Assembly (NCBI GenBank): GCA_003152315.1
Contig: PLZV01000053.1
Span: forward strand, 1 to 47,068
Origin: Verrucomicrobiota bacterium
GTDB taxonomy: Bacteria > Verrucomicrobiota > Verrucomicrobiia > Palsa-1439
Direction of reading: 5' to 3'
Length of the DNA stretch: 47,068 nucleotides
Part shown: positions 16,538 to 24,494 of the stretch, one piece after another
How positions within the stretch are numbered: position 1 is the stretch's first letter
How the letters are laid out: each line of letters starts with the position of its first letter
Translations under genes and position numbers: made by a program
The notes under the pieces: generated by a model
Told to the model about the DNA's origin: nothing
The model's input: the letters and a program-made list of their open reading frames with translations, nothing else
Databases searched by the model: none

Positions 16538-16681
16538 CTGGCTTCTCCCAACGAAAACCGACTCTAGCGAACATCTAAAGCAGTTACAAATCGAATGTCG
16601 ACAGCTGGCAATGAGGATTGTGTGTGTGGAGGAGGGGGACGCGTTGGCGGGGCGTTGTGGCTACAAGGGCGCGGAAGCCAG

Positions 16682-16825
16682 TCAGTGGGTCTTATTTGAC
16701 TCCAAAAAGGTGCCTTCTTTTAGCTCTTCGAAGGCGTGGCGGAGTTGTTCCTGGGTGTTCATGACGATGGGACCGTTCCAACCGACGGGTTCTTTGAGGG
16801 GGTTGCCGGAGGCGAGGAGGAAGCG
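16682..16825 (-). pseudogene. pirin C-terminal remnant
   Basis: The last 47 codons, RFLLASGNPLKEPVGWNGPI then VMNTQEQLRHAFEELKEGTF, are the conserved end of the pirin C-terminal cupin (the 'GxPxxEPVxxxGPxVMNTxEE' region). A full pirin needs about 230-290 residues; upstream, the frame runs straight into a REP-like hairpin (16831-16850) and unrelated low-complexity sequence, with no N-terminal cupin and no metal-binding His residues. It is therefore the stump of a deleted pirin gene. Confidence 0.75.
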
Positions 16826-16830
16826 GATGA

Positions 16831-16850
16831 CACGGCGACAGAGCGCCGTG
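16831..16850. repeat. REP-like hairpin, loop ACAGAG
   Basis: CACGGCG and CGCCGTG form a perfect 7-bp stem around ACAGAG, followed by GCTACAACGG. It abuts the end of the pirin remnant. Stem length and loop match the hairpin at 17469-17488 (loop ACGGAG). Confidence 0.6.
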
Positions 16851-17058
16851 GCTACAACGGGGAAGGAATGGGACGAATAGGGCGAATGGGACGGATGTGG
16901 CGGGAAGTTCAATTCGGCCATTCGCAAGATCTCCGTCAGGCAAACATCGGTATTTTCCCTCTGGACATCGTATTCCGATAGTGGTAAGATGTGGGCATGT
17001 TTTTGGACAGGAACAGTAAGGGCGAGACGCCGCTGCACACCGGCAGGTCAAGAGGCCA

Positions 17059-17073
17059 CGGGCGGGACGCCCG
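17059..17073. repeat. REP-like hairpin CGGGCG-gga-CGCCCG
   Basis: Perfect 6-bp stem with a 3-nt loop, no T-run. It resembles the GGGCGGGCA/TGCCCGCCC hairpin after the rhombosortase gene. Confidence 0.45.
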
Positions 17074-17150
17074 CGCCACTATCGGCCGTTCGCCTTCGCC
17101 AGAAATACTGCGCGCACATCAGGCGCGAAAGAAATATGCCATTCTACCAA

Positions 17151-17160
17151 ACGAACCCAC
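17151..17160 (-). repeat. GGGTTCG-family half site
   Basis: On the minus strand GTGGGTTCGT, followed 80 bases on by the full palindrome at 17233-17264; the arrangement half-site then palindrome mirrors 1307-1432. Confidence 0.5.
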
Positions 17161-17232
17161 CGTTTTTTGACGGATTTTTTAATGGAAGTAACTATGAACA
17201 CATGCGTTGCGAAAGAAACTTGTGAGAGAAAT

Positions 17233-17264
17233 CGGTGGGTTCGTTTTCGAAAACGAACCCACCG
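17233..17264. repeat. GGGTTCG-family perfect palindrome
   Basis: A perfect 32-bp inverted repeat with no loop. Each 16-base arm reads CGGTGGGTTCGTTTTC. Same core as 1400-1432. It is followed by a G-rich run, not a T-run. Confidence 0.85.
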
Positions 17265-17395
17265 GGAGGGGGTTTTGAGGGGGCCAGAGGCCGGAAATGG
17301 GGCAAACGAAGCCAGTTTTTGGGTGGGGGGAGGAAGGAGATTGCCGCGAAAACATCGTCGCGGCGTCTCGCAGACTCGGCTTTCGGTCGGTCGGA

Positions 17396-17420
17396 GTGCG
17401 CGGTCGGGAGACCGGCGCAC
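17396..17420. repeat. GTGCG...CGCAC hairpin
   Basis: Stem GTGCG/CGCAC, small internal loop, then GGTC/GACC closed by a GGGA tetraloop. Part of a longer block (CGGTCGGAGTGCGCGGTCGG) that, from memory, recurs in genomes of this group. Confidence 0.5.
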
Positions 17421-17468
17421 AACGGGGAGGGTCTACGAGGGCACAAGTGAAGGGGTTGCGCCTCATGC

Positions 17469-17488
17469 GGCCACGACGGAGCGTGGCC
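17469..17488. repeat. REP-like hairpin, loop ACGGAG
   Basis: GGCCACG and CGTGGCC pair perfectly around ACGGAG, followed by CTCCAA. Same 7-bp/6-nt geometry as 16831-16850. Confidence 0.6.
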
Positions 17489-17572
17489 CTCCAATTTAAG
17501 GCACTACCAAACCGGCGTGTTATTTGGGGAGAGTTCGTTTAGGATTTTGGCGATGAAAGTGGCAGGTTGAGC

Positions 17573-19282
17573 ATGGCTCGGAATACGACTTCGCAACAAC
17601 GCAGGCTGCGCCAGTTTGAAGTGCTGGTGCGCGTCAGCAGCATGATCAATTCCACGTTGGAACCGGAGGAAGTCCTTAACCGGGTCCTCGGCGAGGCGGT
17701 GCGGGTGATGCAGGCGACGAGCGGATCGATTGTGTTCATCGACCCGCACACGCAATTGCTGGAGATCGAAGTGGCCATCGGCCTGAGCGAGAAGGCGCAG
17801 CTAACGAAGCTTGGTATTGGCCAGGGCGTGACCGGCTGGGTGGCGAAGATGGGCATACCGTTGCGGGTGCCGGATGTCACCGCCGATCCGCATTACGTTT
17901 CCGTGCGCAAGGACATCCGCAGCGAACTCGCCGTCCCGCTGCTTGTCGAAGGGGCGCTCATCGGCGTGTTGAACGTCGACTCGACGCGCCGCGCCGCCTT
18001 TAGCACTGAGGACGAAGAACTGCTCGTGGCCATCGCCAATCAATCGGCGCAGGTCATCCAGAATTCGTGGCTGTACCAGGCGGTGGCCCATAACGCGCGG
18101 CAGTTGGAGTCGCTTTTCTCTGTCGCGCAATCGGTCATCTCGTCGCTCAACCTGCAGGAAATCCTGCAAAGCGTCACCCGGGATGCGTGCCGCCTGATGG
18201 ACACGAAGGTCTGTTCGCTGATGTTGGTGAACCCGACCCGCGAGTTCCTCGAATTACGCGCCTGCCACGGGGCCGGTACCAAGTACCTGCGCCGGCCGCC
18301 GTTGCCGGTGTCCGACAGCCTGATTGGTTTCGTCGTGCGCCGCCAGAAGCCGCTGCGCATTTTCAACGTGCAGACGCACGACGACTATCGGCACACGGAA
18401 ATGGCGCGCGAGGAGGGCCTGGTCTCGCTGCTGTCCGTGCCGATGATTGTGGTCGACACGGCGATTGGCGCGCTGAATGTTTACTCGGCGGAACCGTACC
18501 GATTCTCGAACCAGGACATCAAGACGCTCTCCGCGCTCGCCAACCTCGCCGCGGTGGCCATCGAAAACGCGCGGCTGCACGAGAAGGTCGTGGATGTGGA
18601 AGAGCAACTACGGCACAACGAGCGGTTGAGTACGCTCGGCCTGCTCGCCGCGGAGGTCGCCCACGAAATTCGCAATCCGCTGACGGTGATGAAGATGTTG
18701 TTTCATTCGCTCGATTTGAAATTCCCGCCCGAGGACCCGCGGGCGCGCGACGCCGAGATCATGGCTGAAAAAATGGATCACCTGAACAAGATCGTCGATC
18801 ATTTGCTTGGCTACGCGCGCTCGACCGAGCCGACATTGGAGTTGGTGGACGTCAACGACCTGCTCGACGACGTGCTGTTGCTGACGCGGCAGAAGTTGAG
18901 CCAGCAGGGGATCGAGTTGGTGCGGAAATTTGGCGAGGGACTGCCGAAGGTGCGCGCCGACCGCGGCCAGATCGAGCAGGCGTGCCTGAACTTGATTCTC
19001 AACGCGGCCGACGCGATGGTCCGGGGGGGGACGCTCACGGTCTCGTCGGCCATGCAACATAAGCCCGCGAGCGCGATGGTGTTGTCATTCACCGACACGG
19101 GGATGGGCATGGCGCCCGAGAAGCAGAAACAGATTTTTGAGCCGTTCCTCACCACGAAATCGCACGGCACCGGCCTCGGGCTGGCCATCGTCCAAAAAAT
19201 CGTTGAGGCCCATAATGGGAAGATTGAAGTCAAAAGCGCGCCGAAGAAGGGAACGACGTTTCGGATACTGCTGCCGGTATGA
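17573..19282 (+). CDS. GAF-GAF sensor histidine kinase
   Basis: A 569-residue soluble kinase. Two GAF domains cover about 15-170 (TSGSIVFIDPHTQLLEIEVA; ELAVPLLVEGALIGVLNVDS) and 185-350 (SLLSVPMIVVDTAIGALNVY). A dimerisation/phosphoacceptor helix has LAAEVAHEIRNPLTVMKMLF with the phospho-His near 362. The ATPase domain shows the N box (QACLNLILNAADAM), G1 (FTDTGMGMAPEKQ) and G2 (TKSHGTGLGLAIVQKIVEAH). There is no membrane segment and no receiver domain, and no response regulator is adjacent, so it is an orphan kinase sensing an internal or bound signal. The family resembles NtrB-type kinases. ATG 17573 is taken as start; TTG 17567 is possible. Confidence 0.9.
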   Translation: MARNTTSQQRRLRQFEVLVRVSSMINSTLEPEEVLNRVLGEAVRVMQATSGSIVFIDPHTQLLEIEVAIGLSEKAQLTKLGIGQGVTGWVAKMGIPLRVPDVTADPHYVSVRKDIRSELAVPLLVEGALIGVLNVDSTRRAAFSTEDEELLVAIANQSAQVIQNSWLYQAVAHNARQLESLFSVAQSVISSLNLQEILQSVTRDACRLMDTKVCSLMLVNPTREFLELRACHGAGTKYLRRPPLPVSDSLIGFVVRRQKPLRIFNVQTHDDYRHTEMAREEGLVSLLSVPMIVVDTAIGALNVYSAEPYRFSNQDIKTLSALANLAAVAIENARLHEKVVDVEEQLRHNERLSTLGLLAAEVAHEIRNPLTVMKMLFHSLDLKFPPEDPRARDAEIMAEKMDHLNKIVDHLLGYARSTEPTLELVDVNDLLDDVLLLTRQKLSQQGIELVRKFGEGLPKVRADRGQIEQACLNLILNAADAMVRGGTLTVSSAMQHKPASAMVLSFTDTGMGMAPEKQKQIFEPFLTTKSHGTGLGLAIVQKIVEAHNGKIEVKSAPKKGTTFRILLPV

Positions 19283-19324
19283 CGTCGGCCACGCCCCGCA
19301 ACCACCGCGCGAGGCGGGCGCCGA

Positions 19325-21430
19325 TTACGGTTTTGGCTCTTCCCCGTCAGCAGGCGCGGCCGGTTTTTCGGCAAGTTTCTTCAACAGCGCTTCCAGACCC
19401 GGATCGGGCTTGGCGCCCAGGTCGAGGGCCTTCTTATAATGATAGCGGGCGAGTTCCAGCTTCGGGGTGCGCTGCTTGGCGTACACGACGGCCAGATTGA
19501 AGTGGGCGTCGGCGTATTGCGGGTTGATCTCGATGGCGCGGCGGATTTCCAATTCGCCGGACGCACTCCAGCCCTTCTCGCTGAGCACGATCCCGAGGTA
19601 GTTATGTGCCTCGGCATTGTGCGGGTCAATGGCGACGGCCCGGTTCAGTTCCGCATACGCGTCCTCGATCGCTCCCTTGCGGAAATAGACCACGCCGAGC
19701 AAGGAGCGGGTGTTGCTGTCGTTGGGCGTGGCGGCGGCCGCTTTGCGCAGGTACTCTTCGGCATCGTCGAGGCGATTCTGCTGATAACGGATCACGCCGA
19801 GGTTGGCGAGCGCGACCGTGTTCGTCGGTTCCAGTGCCAGAACGGCGTTGTACTTGGTTCCTGCGGTATTGAAATCCTTCAACGCGAGCGCGGCGCGGGC
19901 TTCATTGAGCAACTTGCGCGCGTCGGGCGAGGCCGCTTCTGTCTTCTCCTTTTCCTGGTCTTTCGGCGCCGCCTCGACCGGCTTTACGGGTTCCTTCTTC
20001 GGCTCGGGAGGAGGCGTGACTTTCACAGGTGCCGGAGGTTTCACAGGTGCCGGAGGCTTTACGGGAGCCGGAGGCTTGACGGGTGCCGGAGGTTTCACGA
20101 CAGCCGTGGGCTTCGCGGGAGCGTTGGTTTGAGGCTTCGGTGGTTCCACAACGACTATTACGTTCGTCGGTTCAGCCTTCTTTGGCGCAGTCAGTGTGGC
20201 GACCAGCTTGCCGCGACTCGACTCTTCCATCGAAGAGGGCGGCGTGGACGGTTGTGGCTGCGGTTTGGGTTCCGGCTTGAGCGGCTGGGCCTTGGGGACC
20301 GGCTGCGGGCGCGGGCGCGGACGCCAACCGCGAAGCTCGGGGATGGACGGGCCGTTCGGGTTCTCGTCGTTTCCACCGGCAGAGATGGAGTCCGAGGCTT
20401 TGCGCTCGGCGATGATCCGCAACAGCGCGTTTTCCTTCCGCAACTGGCGGATGATTTCATCGTCCTTGTCGCTGCCGGCCCTGGCCGCGGTCAGCTTTTT
20501 GTTCGCGTCGGTGAGTTGGCCGATGACCTCCTCGTACGAACGACGCAACTCCACGTTGTCGGTCTGCGCTTTCTCGAGTGCCTGCTTGGTGGTGCCCAAC
20601 TCGAGCCGCGTTTGCTGGAGTTCCTCTTTTGTCTGCTGCAATTCGCCGCGGGCCTGGGTGAGCTCCGTCCGCAGTTGCTCCACGTCCGGCGACACGGCCG
20701 GCGCATTCGTGGCCGGCGCTGCGGAAGCGGCTGCCGCCGCGCGTTCGCGGGCCTCCGCGATGTCATTTTGCGCGGCCGCCAGTTTGGCGGAAAGGTCCTG
20801 GTTCGTCTTGATCAGCTCTTCGATTTGCGACGTGGTCTGCGTCGGCGCAATCTTGCTGAGTTGCTCCTGGAGTTTCGCATTCAGTTCGTTGCGCGCGGCC
20901 TCCAACTGCTCCACCTGTTCATGGGCGCGCTGCAGCTCCGAGGTCAGTTGCCGGACCTGCTCGCTTTCGACCGCCGTCGCGGGATTGGTGGTGGTCACGG
21001 ACACGGCAGGCGGTGGATTGGTGTCGGTAGCGGATACTGCAGGCGGCGGATTGGTGACGGTGGTGGTAGAGACTGCGGGCGGCGTCTCGGTTGTTGTCGC
21101 GGGAGGCTGCGGTTCCGGCCGGACACCGGTGGACAAGGTGAGTTTGGCTTTTACTTCGGACAGGTGGTCATTGATGTACTTGGTGCGGAATTCAATGATG
21201 TGCGGGTTCCAATCAGAACTGTCCGTCTTGATCTCGTTCAGGATATCGAGTGCCCCGCCATACTTCGTGTTGGCCTTTGCCCAGTCGCTATCACGAACGG
21301 CTGTATCACCCTCCTGGATGAGAAAGTACGCTTCGAGGAAGCGATCGCCCGGATCCGCCACCGCCCAGGCTCGGGCCGCTCCACCAAAGCACAGCGTAAC
21401 CAAAATGCACAACCGGAGGGTCTTCTTCAT
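19325..21430 (-). CDS. secreted coiled-coil, Pro-rich, TPR protein
   Basis: A 701-residue exported protein. The start at 21430 is chosen because it begins a signal peptide (MKKTLRLCILVTLCFGGAAR, cleavage near AWAVA) and promoter-like boxes end 8 nt before it; a longer frame from 21652 would overlap the neighbouring gene. Order of parts: helical N-terminal domain, Pro/Thr linker (PPPAVSATDTNPPPAVS), a long coiled coil (about 155-345), a Pro-rich segment with four PPAPVK-type units, then about five TPR units at the C-terminus (AEEYLRKAAAATPNDSNTRS; AIDPHNAEAHNYLGIVLSEK; AIEINPQYADAHFNLAVVYA). This layout suggests a periplasm-spanning scaffold that recruits partners through TPRs. It converges on the histidine-kinase gene, 42 nt apart. 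Confidence 0.75.
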   Translation of the reverse strand: MKKTLRLCILVTLCFGGAARAWAVADPGDRFLEAYFLIQEGDTAVRDSDWAKANTKYGGALDILNEIKTDSSDWNPHIIEFRTKYINDHLSEVKAKLTLSTGVRPEPQPPATTTETPPAVSTTTVTNPPPAVSATDTNPPPAVSVTTTNPATAVESEQVRQLTSELQRAHEQVEQLEAARNELNAKLQEQLSKIAPTQTTSQIEELIKTNQDLSAKLAAAQNDIAEARERAAAAASAAPATNAPAVSPDVEQLRTELTQARGELQQTKEELQQTRLELGTTKQALEKAQTDNVELRRSYEEVIGQLTDANKKLTAARAGSDKDDEIIRQLRKENALLRIIAERKASDSISAGGNDENPNGPSIPELRGWRPRPRPQPVPKAQPLKPEPKPQPQPSTPPSSMEESSRGKLVATLTAPKKAEPTNVIVVVEPPKPQTNAPAKPTAVVKPPAPVKPPAPVKPPAPVKPPAPVKVTPPPEPKKEPVKPVEAAPKDQEKEKTEAASPDARKLLNEARAALALKDFNTAGTKYNAVLALEPTNTVALANLGVIRYQQNRLDDAEEYLRKAAAATPNDSNTRSLLGVVYFRKGAIEDAYAELNRAVAIDPHNAEAHNYLGIVLSEKGWSASGELEIRRAIEINPQYADAHFNLAVVYAKQRTPKLELARYHYKKALDLGAKPDPGLEALLKKLAEKPAAPADGEEPKP
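20021..20092 (-). repeat. 18-nt tandem repeat, four units
   Basis: Four in-frame 18-base units (plus-strand form TTTCACAGGTGCCGGAGG and variants CTTTACGGGAGCCGGAGG, CTTGACGGGTGCCGGAGG). Each encodes PPAPVK in the TPR protein. The first two units are identical, implying recent slippage. Confidence 0.85.
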
Positions 21431-21438
21431 CGGGCGCG

Positions 21439-21467
21439 ACTCTACCGAAAAGCCTTTGGATTTGCAA
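21439..21467 (-). promoter_or_regulatory. putative promoter of TPR protein, leaderless
   Basis: On the minus strand: TTGCAA (21467-21462), exactly 17 nt, TAGAGT (21444-21439), 8 nt to ATG 21430. No Shine-Dalgarno site fits. Confidence 0.35.
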
Positions 21468-21522
21468 TCGTGGGATGTGTGCATGGTTGCAATCGCCAAA
21501 CCGCCATTGCAAACTATGAATA

Positions 21523-22305
21523 ATGATGAGCGATTTGAATGAGATCCAACGGACGGCGCAGCAGCAGTTTGATCGGCAGAGCGACCGTTACGGCAAAGGG
21601 CACATCCTGGCGGACGTGGCCGATGTGAAGGGCGCCCTGAGGCGATTACCATGGCTGAAACCAGGGCGGGCGCTCGATGTCGCCACCGGCGCGGGGCACA
21701 CGGGACTTTTCCTGGCTGGTGCCGGTTGGCAGGTTACCCTCGCCGATATCTCCGCGGCGATGCTCGAACGCGCCGCCACCACCGCGCGCGAATGCGGACT
21801 CCATGTCGAGACGCGGCAACATACCGCCGAATCGTTTCCGTATACCGACAGCTCGTTCGACCTTGTGACGTGCCGTGTGGCCGCGCATCACTTTAGCGAT
21901 CCCAATGCGTTTGTGCGCGAAGCGGCCCGGGTGCTGAAACCGGGCGGCGCGTTTCTCCTCATCGACGGTTCGATCGAGGACGGTCAACCCGTGGCCGAGG
22001 AGTGGCTGCATAACGTCGAGAAGCTTCGCGACCCGAGCCATCATCGGTTTCTGAGTCAGGGGAATTGGGCGCGACTTTCCGAGGATGCCGGCTTGCGGGT
22101 CGTGTTCTCCGAATTGCAGCCGTTCAAGCAACCGGACTTGAACTGGTATTTTGAAACCGCCGCCACGACGCCCGAGAACCGGGCAAAAGTTCTCGAGTTG
22201 GTTCGCCACGCGCCACCCGAGGCGCGAGACCTTTTCTGCCTCACCGAAGAAGACGGCAAGATTGTCTGGTGGTGGCAGCGGCTGGTGCTGGCGGCGAGGA
22301 AGTAA
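21523..22305 (+). CDS. class I SAM-dependent methyltransferase
   Basis: A 260-residue soluble enzyme of the UbiE/Methyltransf_11 type. Motif I is ALDVATGAGHTGLFLAGAGW (about 50-69), followed by VTLADISAAMLERA (acidic residue of motif post-I), SFDLVTCRVAAHHFSDP (about 112-128) and RVLKPGGAFLLIDGS (about 138-152). The N-terminus, QQQFDRQSDRYGKGHILAD, is the usual lid helix of small-molecule methyltransferases. Two adjacent ATGs (21523, 21526) are both possible. Substrate unknown; no pathway genes adjoin. It is divergent from the TPR gene with a 92-bp shared upstream region. Confidence 0.85.
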   Translation: MMSDLNEIQRTAQQQFDRQSDRYGKGHILADVADVKGALRRLPWLKPGRALDVATGAGHTGLFLAGAGWQVTLADISAAMLERAATTARECGLHVETRQHTAESFPYTDSSFDLVTCRVAAHHFSDPNAFVREAARVLKPGGAFLLIDGSIEDGQPVAEEWLHNVEKLRDPSHHRFLSQGNWARLSEDAGLRVVFSELQPFKQPDLNWYFETAATTPENRAKVLELVRHAPPEARDLFCLTEEDGKIVWWWQRLVLAARK

Positions 22306-22979
22306 CGCATTCAGGCGGTAACCATAAGTCTTTGTTCAGAACTCTGGGTGGTGCCCTAAGCAACTGGTACGTCGCGATGCAGTTTCCGTGGCAACCGAAC
22401 CCACCGTAGGCCTCTGGATTTGGGTTCGTTTTTCCGCACCGAGCCGCCGCGATATGGTTTTCGCGGCAACCGAACTTTACCCCACTTTGAGGTCGGCGCG
22501 AAGCGACCCCATTTCGCGCCAAACGAACCCGAATTGACAACCCAAACTTTTTCCACATAAGCCATTCCAAATCAAATGGATACATGCTGTTTTCCGGGCA
22601 AAATAATTCGGGTTCGTTTCGCAGAAACGCATGTTTTTGCGGCCCCTTCTCCCCCGACAAACAACGCTCTCCTTTGGCTCTTGTAGAGTCCCACGAATGA
22701 GGCTCCATTGTCAAAGAACTGGGCCGACTATACCCCATCCCATCACGTCATGTCCAGTAAAATAATCGTTTAGCGATGCACGAGCGAAATCTATTTCCTA
22801 ACCCGGCTGATTCGTTTGGCACACAAAAGCTGTTCGACGTCCACAATCTCGGAGAAAAATGGCTACGACGCCAGTCGCATTCGCATGACCGGTGGGAAGT
22901 GGTAGGGCGAGTCGGTTTTCCAATTGTCCGTGCTTGGATTGGCTTAGATATCGGGATAGGCTGCTTTCGAGGAACGCGC
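22306..22979. other. spacer with GGGTTCG-family repeats
   Basis: No supported gene. From 22391 to 22628 there are four GGGTTCG/CGAACCC copies in both orientations (22394-22403, 22421-22430, 22522-22530, 22608-22628) and a GGTTTTCGCGGCAACCGAA block. The ATG at 22776 opens a frame joined to the next gene, but the gene's better start is GTG 22980. Confidence 0.5.
22391..22628. repeat. cluster of GGGTTCG-family repeats
   Basis: Alternating CGAACCC and GGGTTCG sites. The last copy (22609-22628) shares 20 identical bases with 1307-1326 read on the minus strand. GGCAACCGAAC / GGCAACCGAAC occurs twice (22391-22400 and 22463-22474 region), so this is a decayed nest of several insertions. Confidence 0.65.
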
Positions 22980-23957
22980 GTGACAAAAGCACTCGATCTT
23001 GACCTGAAAAAACTCAAAGCCCGCGCCTATCACAGGGCCGAATGGGCTGAGGAAACTCTCCGGCGTTACCATTCCGCGATTCCGAATCTCAGCGATGTGG
23101 TTGCTCAACAACTGCGACCGCTCTATAATTGGATGTTCGTCCCGCCGACGCTATGGCCGTTTAATATTGAAGATGTGTTGGCGGATTGCCTTGCAGCCTT
23201 GGAAAAAGGTAAACGCCTGAACTCCCGGCAACGTCTTCTCATCGATCTACTGCCTGAATCACCGGACAAAAACGTCTGCGCCGCTGTCGCCGACCATGAA
23301 CACCATGTTCAAAAGGGCACCTACGAAAACCTTGTCAAAACGCAGGCCAAGTATTCTCAGAACGAACTTACCATCCGCACCGATCCACACCTTCGCCGCC
23401 AATGGGAGCGCATCAAGGCTGCATTCAAGGTCCAGGCCTACCGCGACCATAAGGGCGTGATTCGCCGAACCATGGGCGCGGAGCGCAATCTACGTCCGTC
23501 GTTTTCTGTAGACTTGCGTCGTCGTGAAGAAGTTTTTCAGGCGGCGTTCGATGCGTTCTGCCAGCGCTGGAATCTCTATGGCATGCAGAACGACAAACCG
23601 CTCCTGCTCAAGCTCGCTGTCAACCTGACACCCTGCGGGACGATGATCCACATCCCCGCCTATTGGTCATTTGACCCGAAACGGGATATCCGCTGGAACG
23701 CAATCGCAAAGCTCCATCGTGCGCGCGTCCCGGGGCGTCAGGGCACCGCCCTTGCCGAGGGATTCGCCGAACGGATGAAATCTGCCGAGAAACTTCGCCG
23801 GCTCGACAAAGAAGCTCTCCGTCTTGGGTTGAAAAGTGAAAAGAAACACGAGTTCCTCTGCGCTGGTCTTGGCTGGGACCCCCGCACAAGCCCAAGACGG
23901 ATCAGCAGACTACGGGCGAAGTTCAAGAACAGCCGAGCTGTGGACAAAGCGAAGTAG
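22980..23957 (+). CDS. unknown basic protein, accessory
   Basis: A 325-residue soluble protein I do not recognise. The GTG at 22980 is preferred because GAGGA (22969-22973) lies 6 nt upstream and the protein then begins with a plausible helix (VTKALDLDLKKLKARAYHRAEW); an in-frame ATG at 22776 would add 68 residues of doubtful quality. The protein is rich in Arg/Lys and Trp, with RQWERIKAAFKVQAYRDHKG, RRTMGAERNLRPSFSVDLRR, NLTPCGTMIHIPAYWSFDPK and a basic C-terminus (TSPRRISRLRAKFKNSR). The basic nature suggests nucleic-acid binding. It heads a run of phage- or defence-like genes. No transposase DDE or HUH motif is seen. Confidence 0.6.
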   Translation: MTKALDLDLKKLKARAYHRAEWAEETLRRYHSAIPNLSDVVAQQLRPLYNWMFVPPTLWPFNIEDVLADCLAALEKGKRLNSRQRLLIDLLPESPDKNVCAAVADHEHHVQKGTYENLVKTQAKYSQNELTIRTDPHLRRQWERIKAAFKVQAYRDHKGVIRRTMGAERNLRPSFSVDLRRREEVFQAAFDAFCQRWNLYGMQNDKPLLLKLAVNLTPCGTMIHIPAYWSFDPKRDIRWNAIAKLHRARVPGRQGTALAEGFAERMKSAEKLRRLDKEALRLGLKSEKKHEFLCAGLGWDPRTSPRRISRLRAKFKNSRAVDKAK

Positions 23958-24068
23958 GTCTCTTTTCGCTTGGGACAGGGATTGGGGACATTCAGTTCCT
24001 TTGCAACCGCCATTAGGACAGGTGCATGCTGTGAAAAAAGCACACTACCTGATTTTGGAGGAAACGTA

Positions 24069-24440
24069 ATGAATTCTACTGATAATTCTGACCCAAGCGA
24101 ACGAATGCTCCCCAGCAGTCGAGAGGTTGAAATGGTTGTACTCGGCGCGATGCTGCTCGAACCCCAAACCGTTGGCCCGCTTGTCATGGCGCGGTTGACA
24201 GATAAACATTTCGATCATGCTGTGCATCAGGTTCTATTTCGCGAGATGACCACTTGTCTCAGGGAACACGTTCTTCTCGATATTATCACGCTGACACAAA
24301 GGCTCCAGGATAAGGATCTGCTTAAAGAGGTTGGCGGCCCTGTCTACTTGAGCGATCTCGTTTCTCTTGTCCCGACGATTACAAGTATTGAGAAGTACGT
24401 CGACAACATTGCGGACAAGGGAAAACCCCGCTCGATGTAG
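24069..24440 (+). CDS. stand-alone DnaB N-terminal domain
   Basis: A 123-residue protein with GGAGGA 6 nt before ATG 24069. The sequence SREVEMVVLGAMLLEPQTVG, DKHFDHAVHQVLFREMTTCL, LLDIITLTQRLQDKDLLKEV and GGPVYLSDLVSLVPTITSIE matches the N-terminal helical domain of replicative helicase DnaB (the DnaG-interacting and ring-forming part). The RecA-like ATPase domain is missing: the frame stops at 24440, where DnaB would start its linker. A -1 or +1 shift after about 24418 gives a further open stretch (LDVAIGKATDLLM), so either a frameshift has cut the gene or it is a naturally short DnaB-N protein. It could bind primase or interfere with the helicase ring. Confidence 0.7.
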   Translation: MNSTDNSDPSERMLPSSREVEMVVLGAMLLEPQTVGPLVMARLTDKHFDHAVHQVLFREMTTCLREHVLLDIITLTQRLQDKDLLKEVGGPVYLSDLVSLVPTITSIEKYVDNIADKGKPRSM

Positions 24441-24494
24441 CCATCGGGAAGGCCACCGATCTTCTGATGAGAACTCGCACAAGGAATTGCACCA

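Larger units (their letters stand above)
16538..17572. other. long spacer with gene remnant and repeats
   Basis: No intact gene in more than 1 kb. It contains the pirin C-terminal remnant (16682-16825, minus) and hairpins at 16831-16850, 17059-17073, 17233-17264, 17396-17420 and 17469-17488. Frames through this stretch translate palindromes, for example one beginning MEGHAPSWP on the minus strand from the hairpin at 17469-17488, and should not be annotated. Confidence 0.65.

Noticed and set aside
17192-17494. Minus-strand frame starting MEGHAPSWP
   Set aside because: The start is the translated REP-like hairpin at 17469-17488 and the rest covers other palindromes; a spurious type of frame often annotated in this group.
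19439-21542. Long plus-strand frames (694 and 448 codons) opposite the TPR protein
   Set aside because: Translations are Arg/Gly/Ser-rich shadows of the Pro- and Ala-rich minus-strand gene; no ribosome site, no domain.
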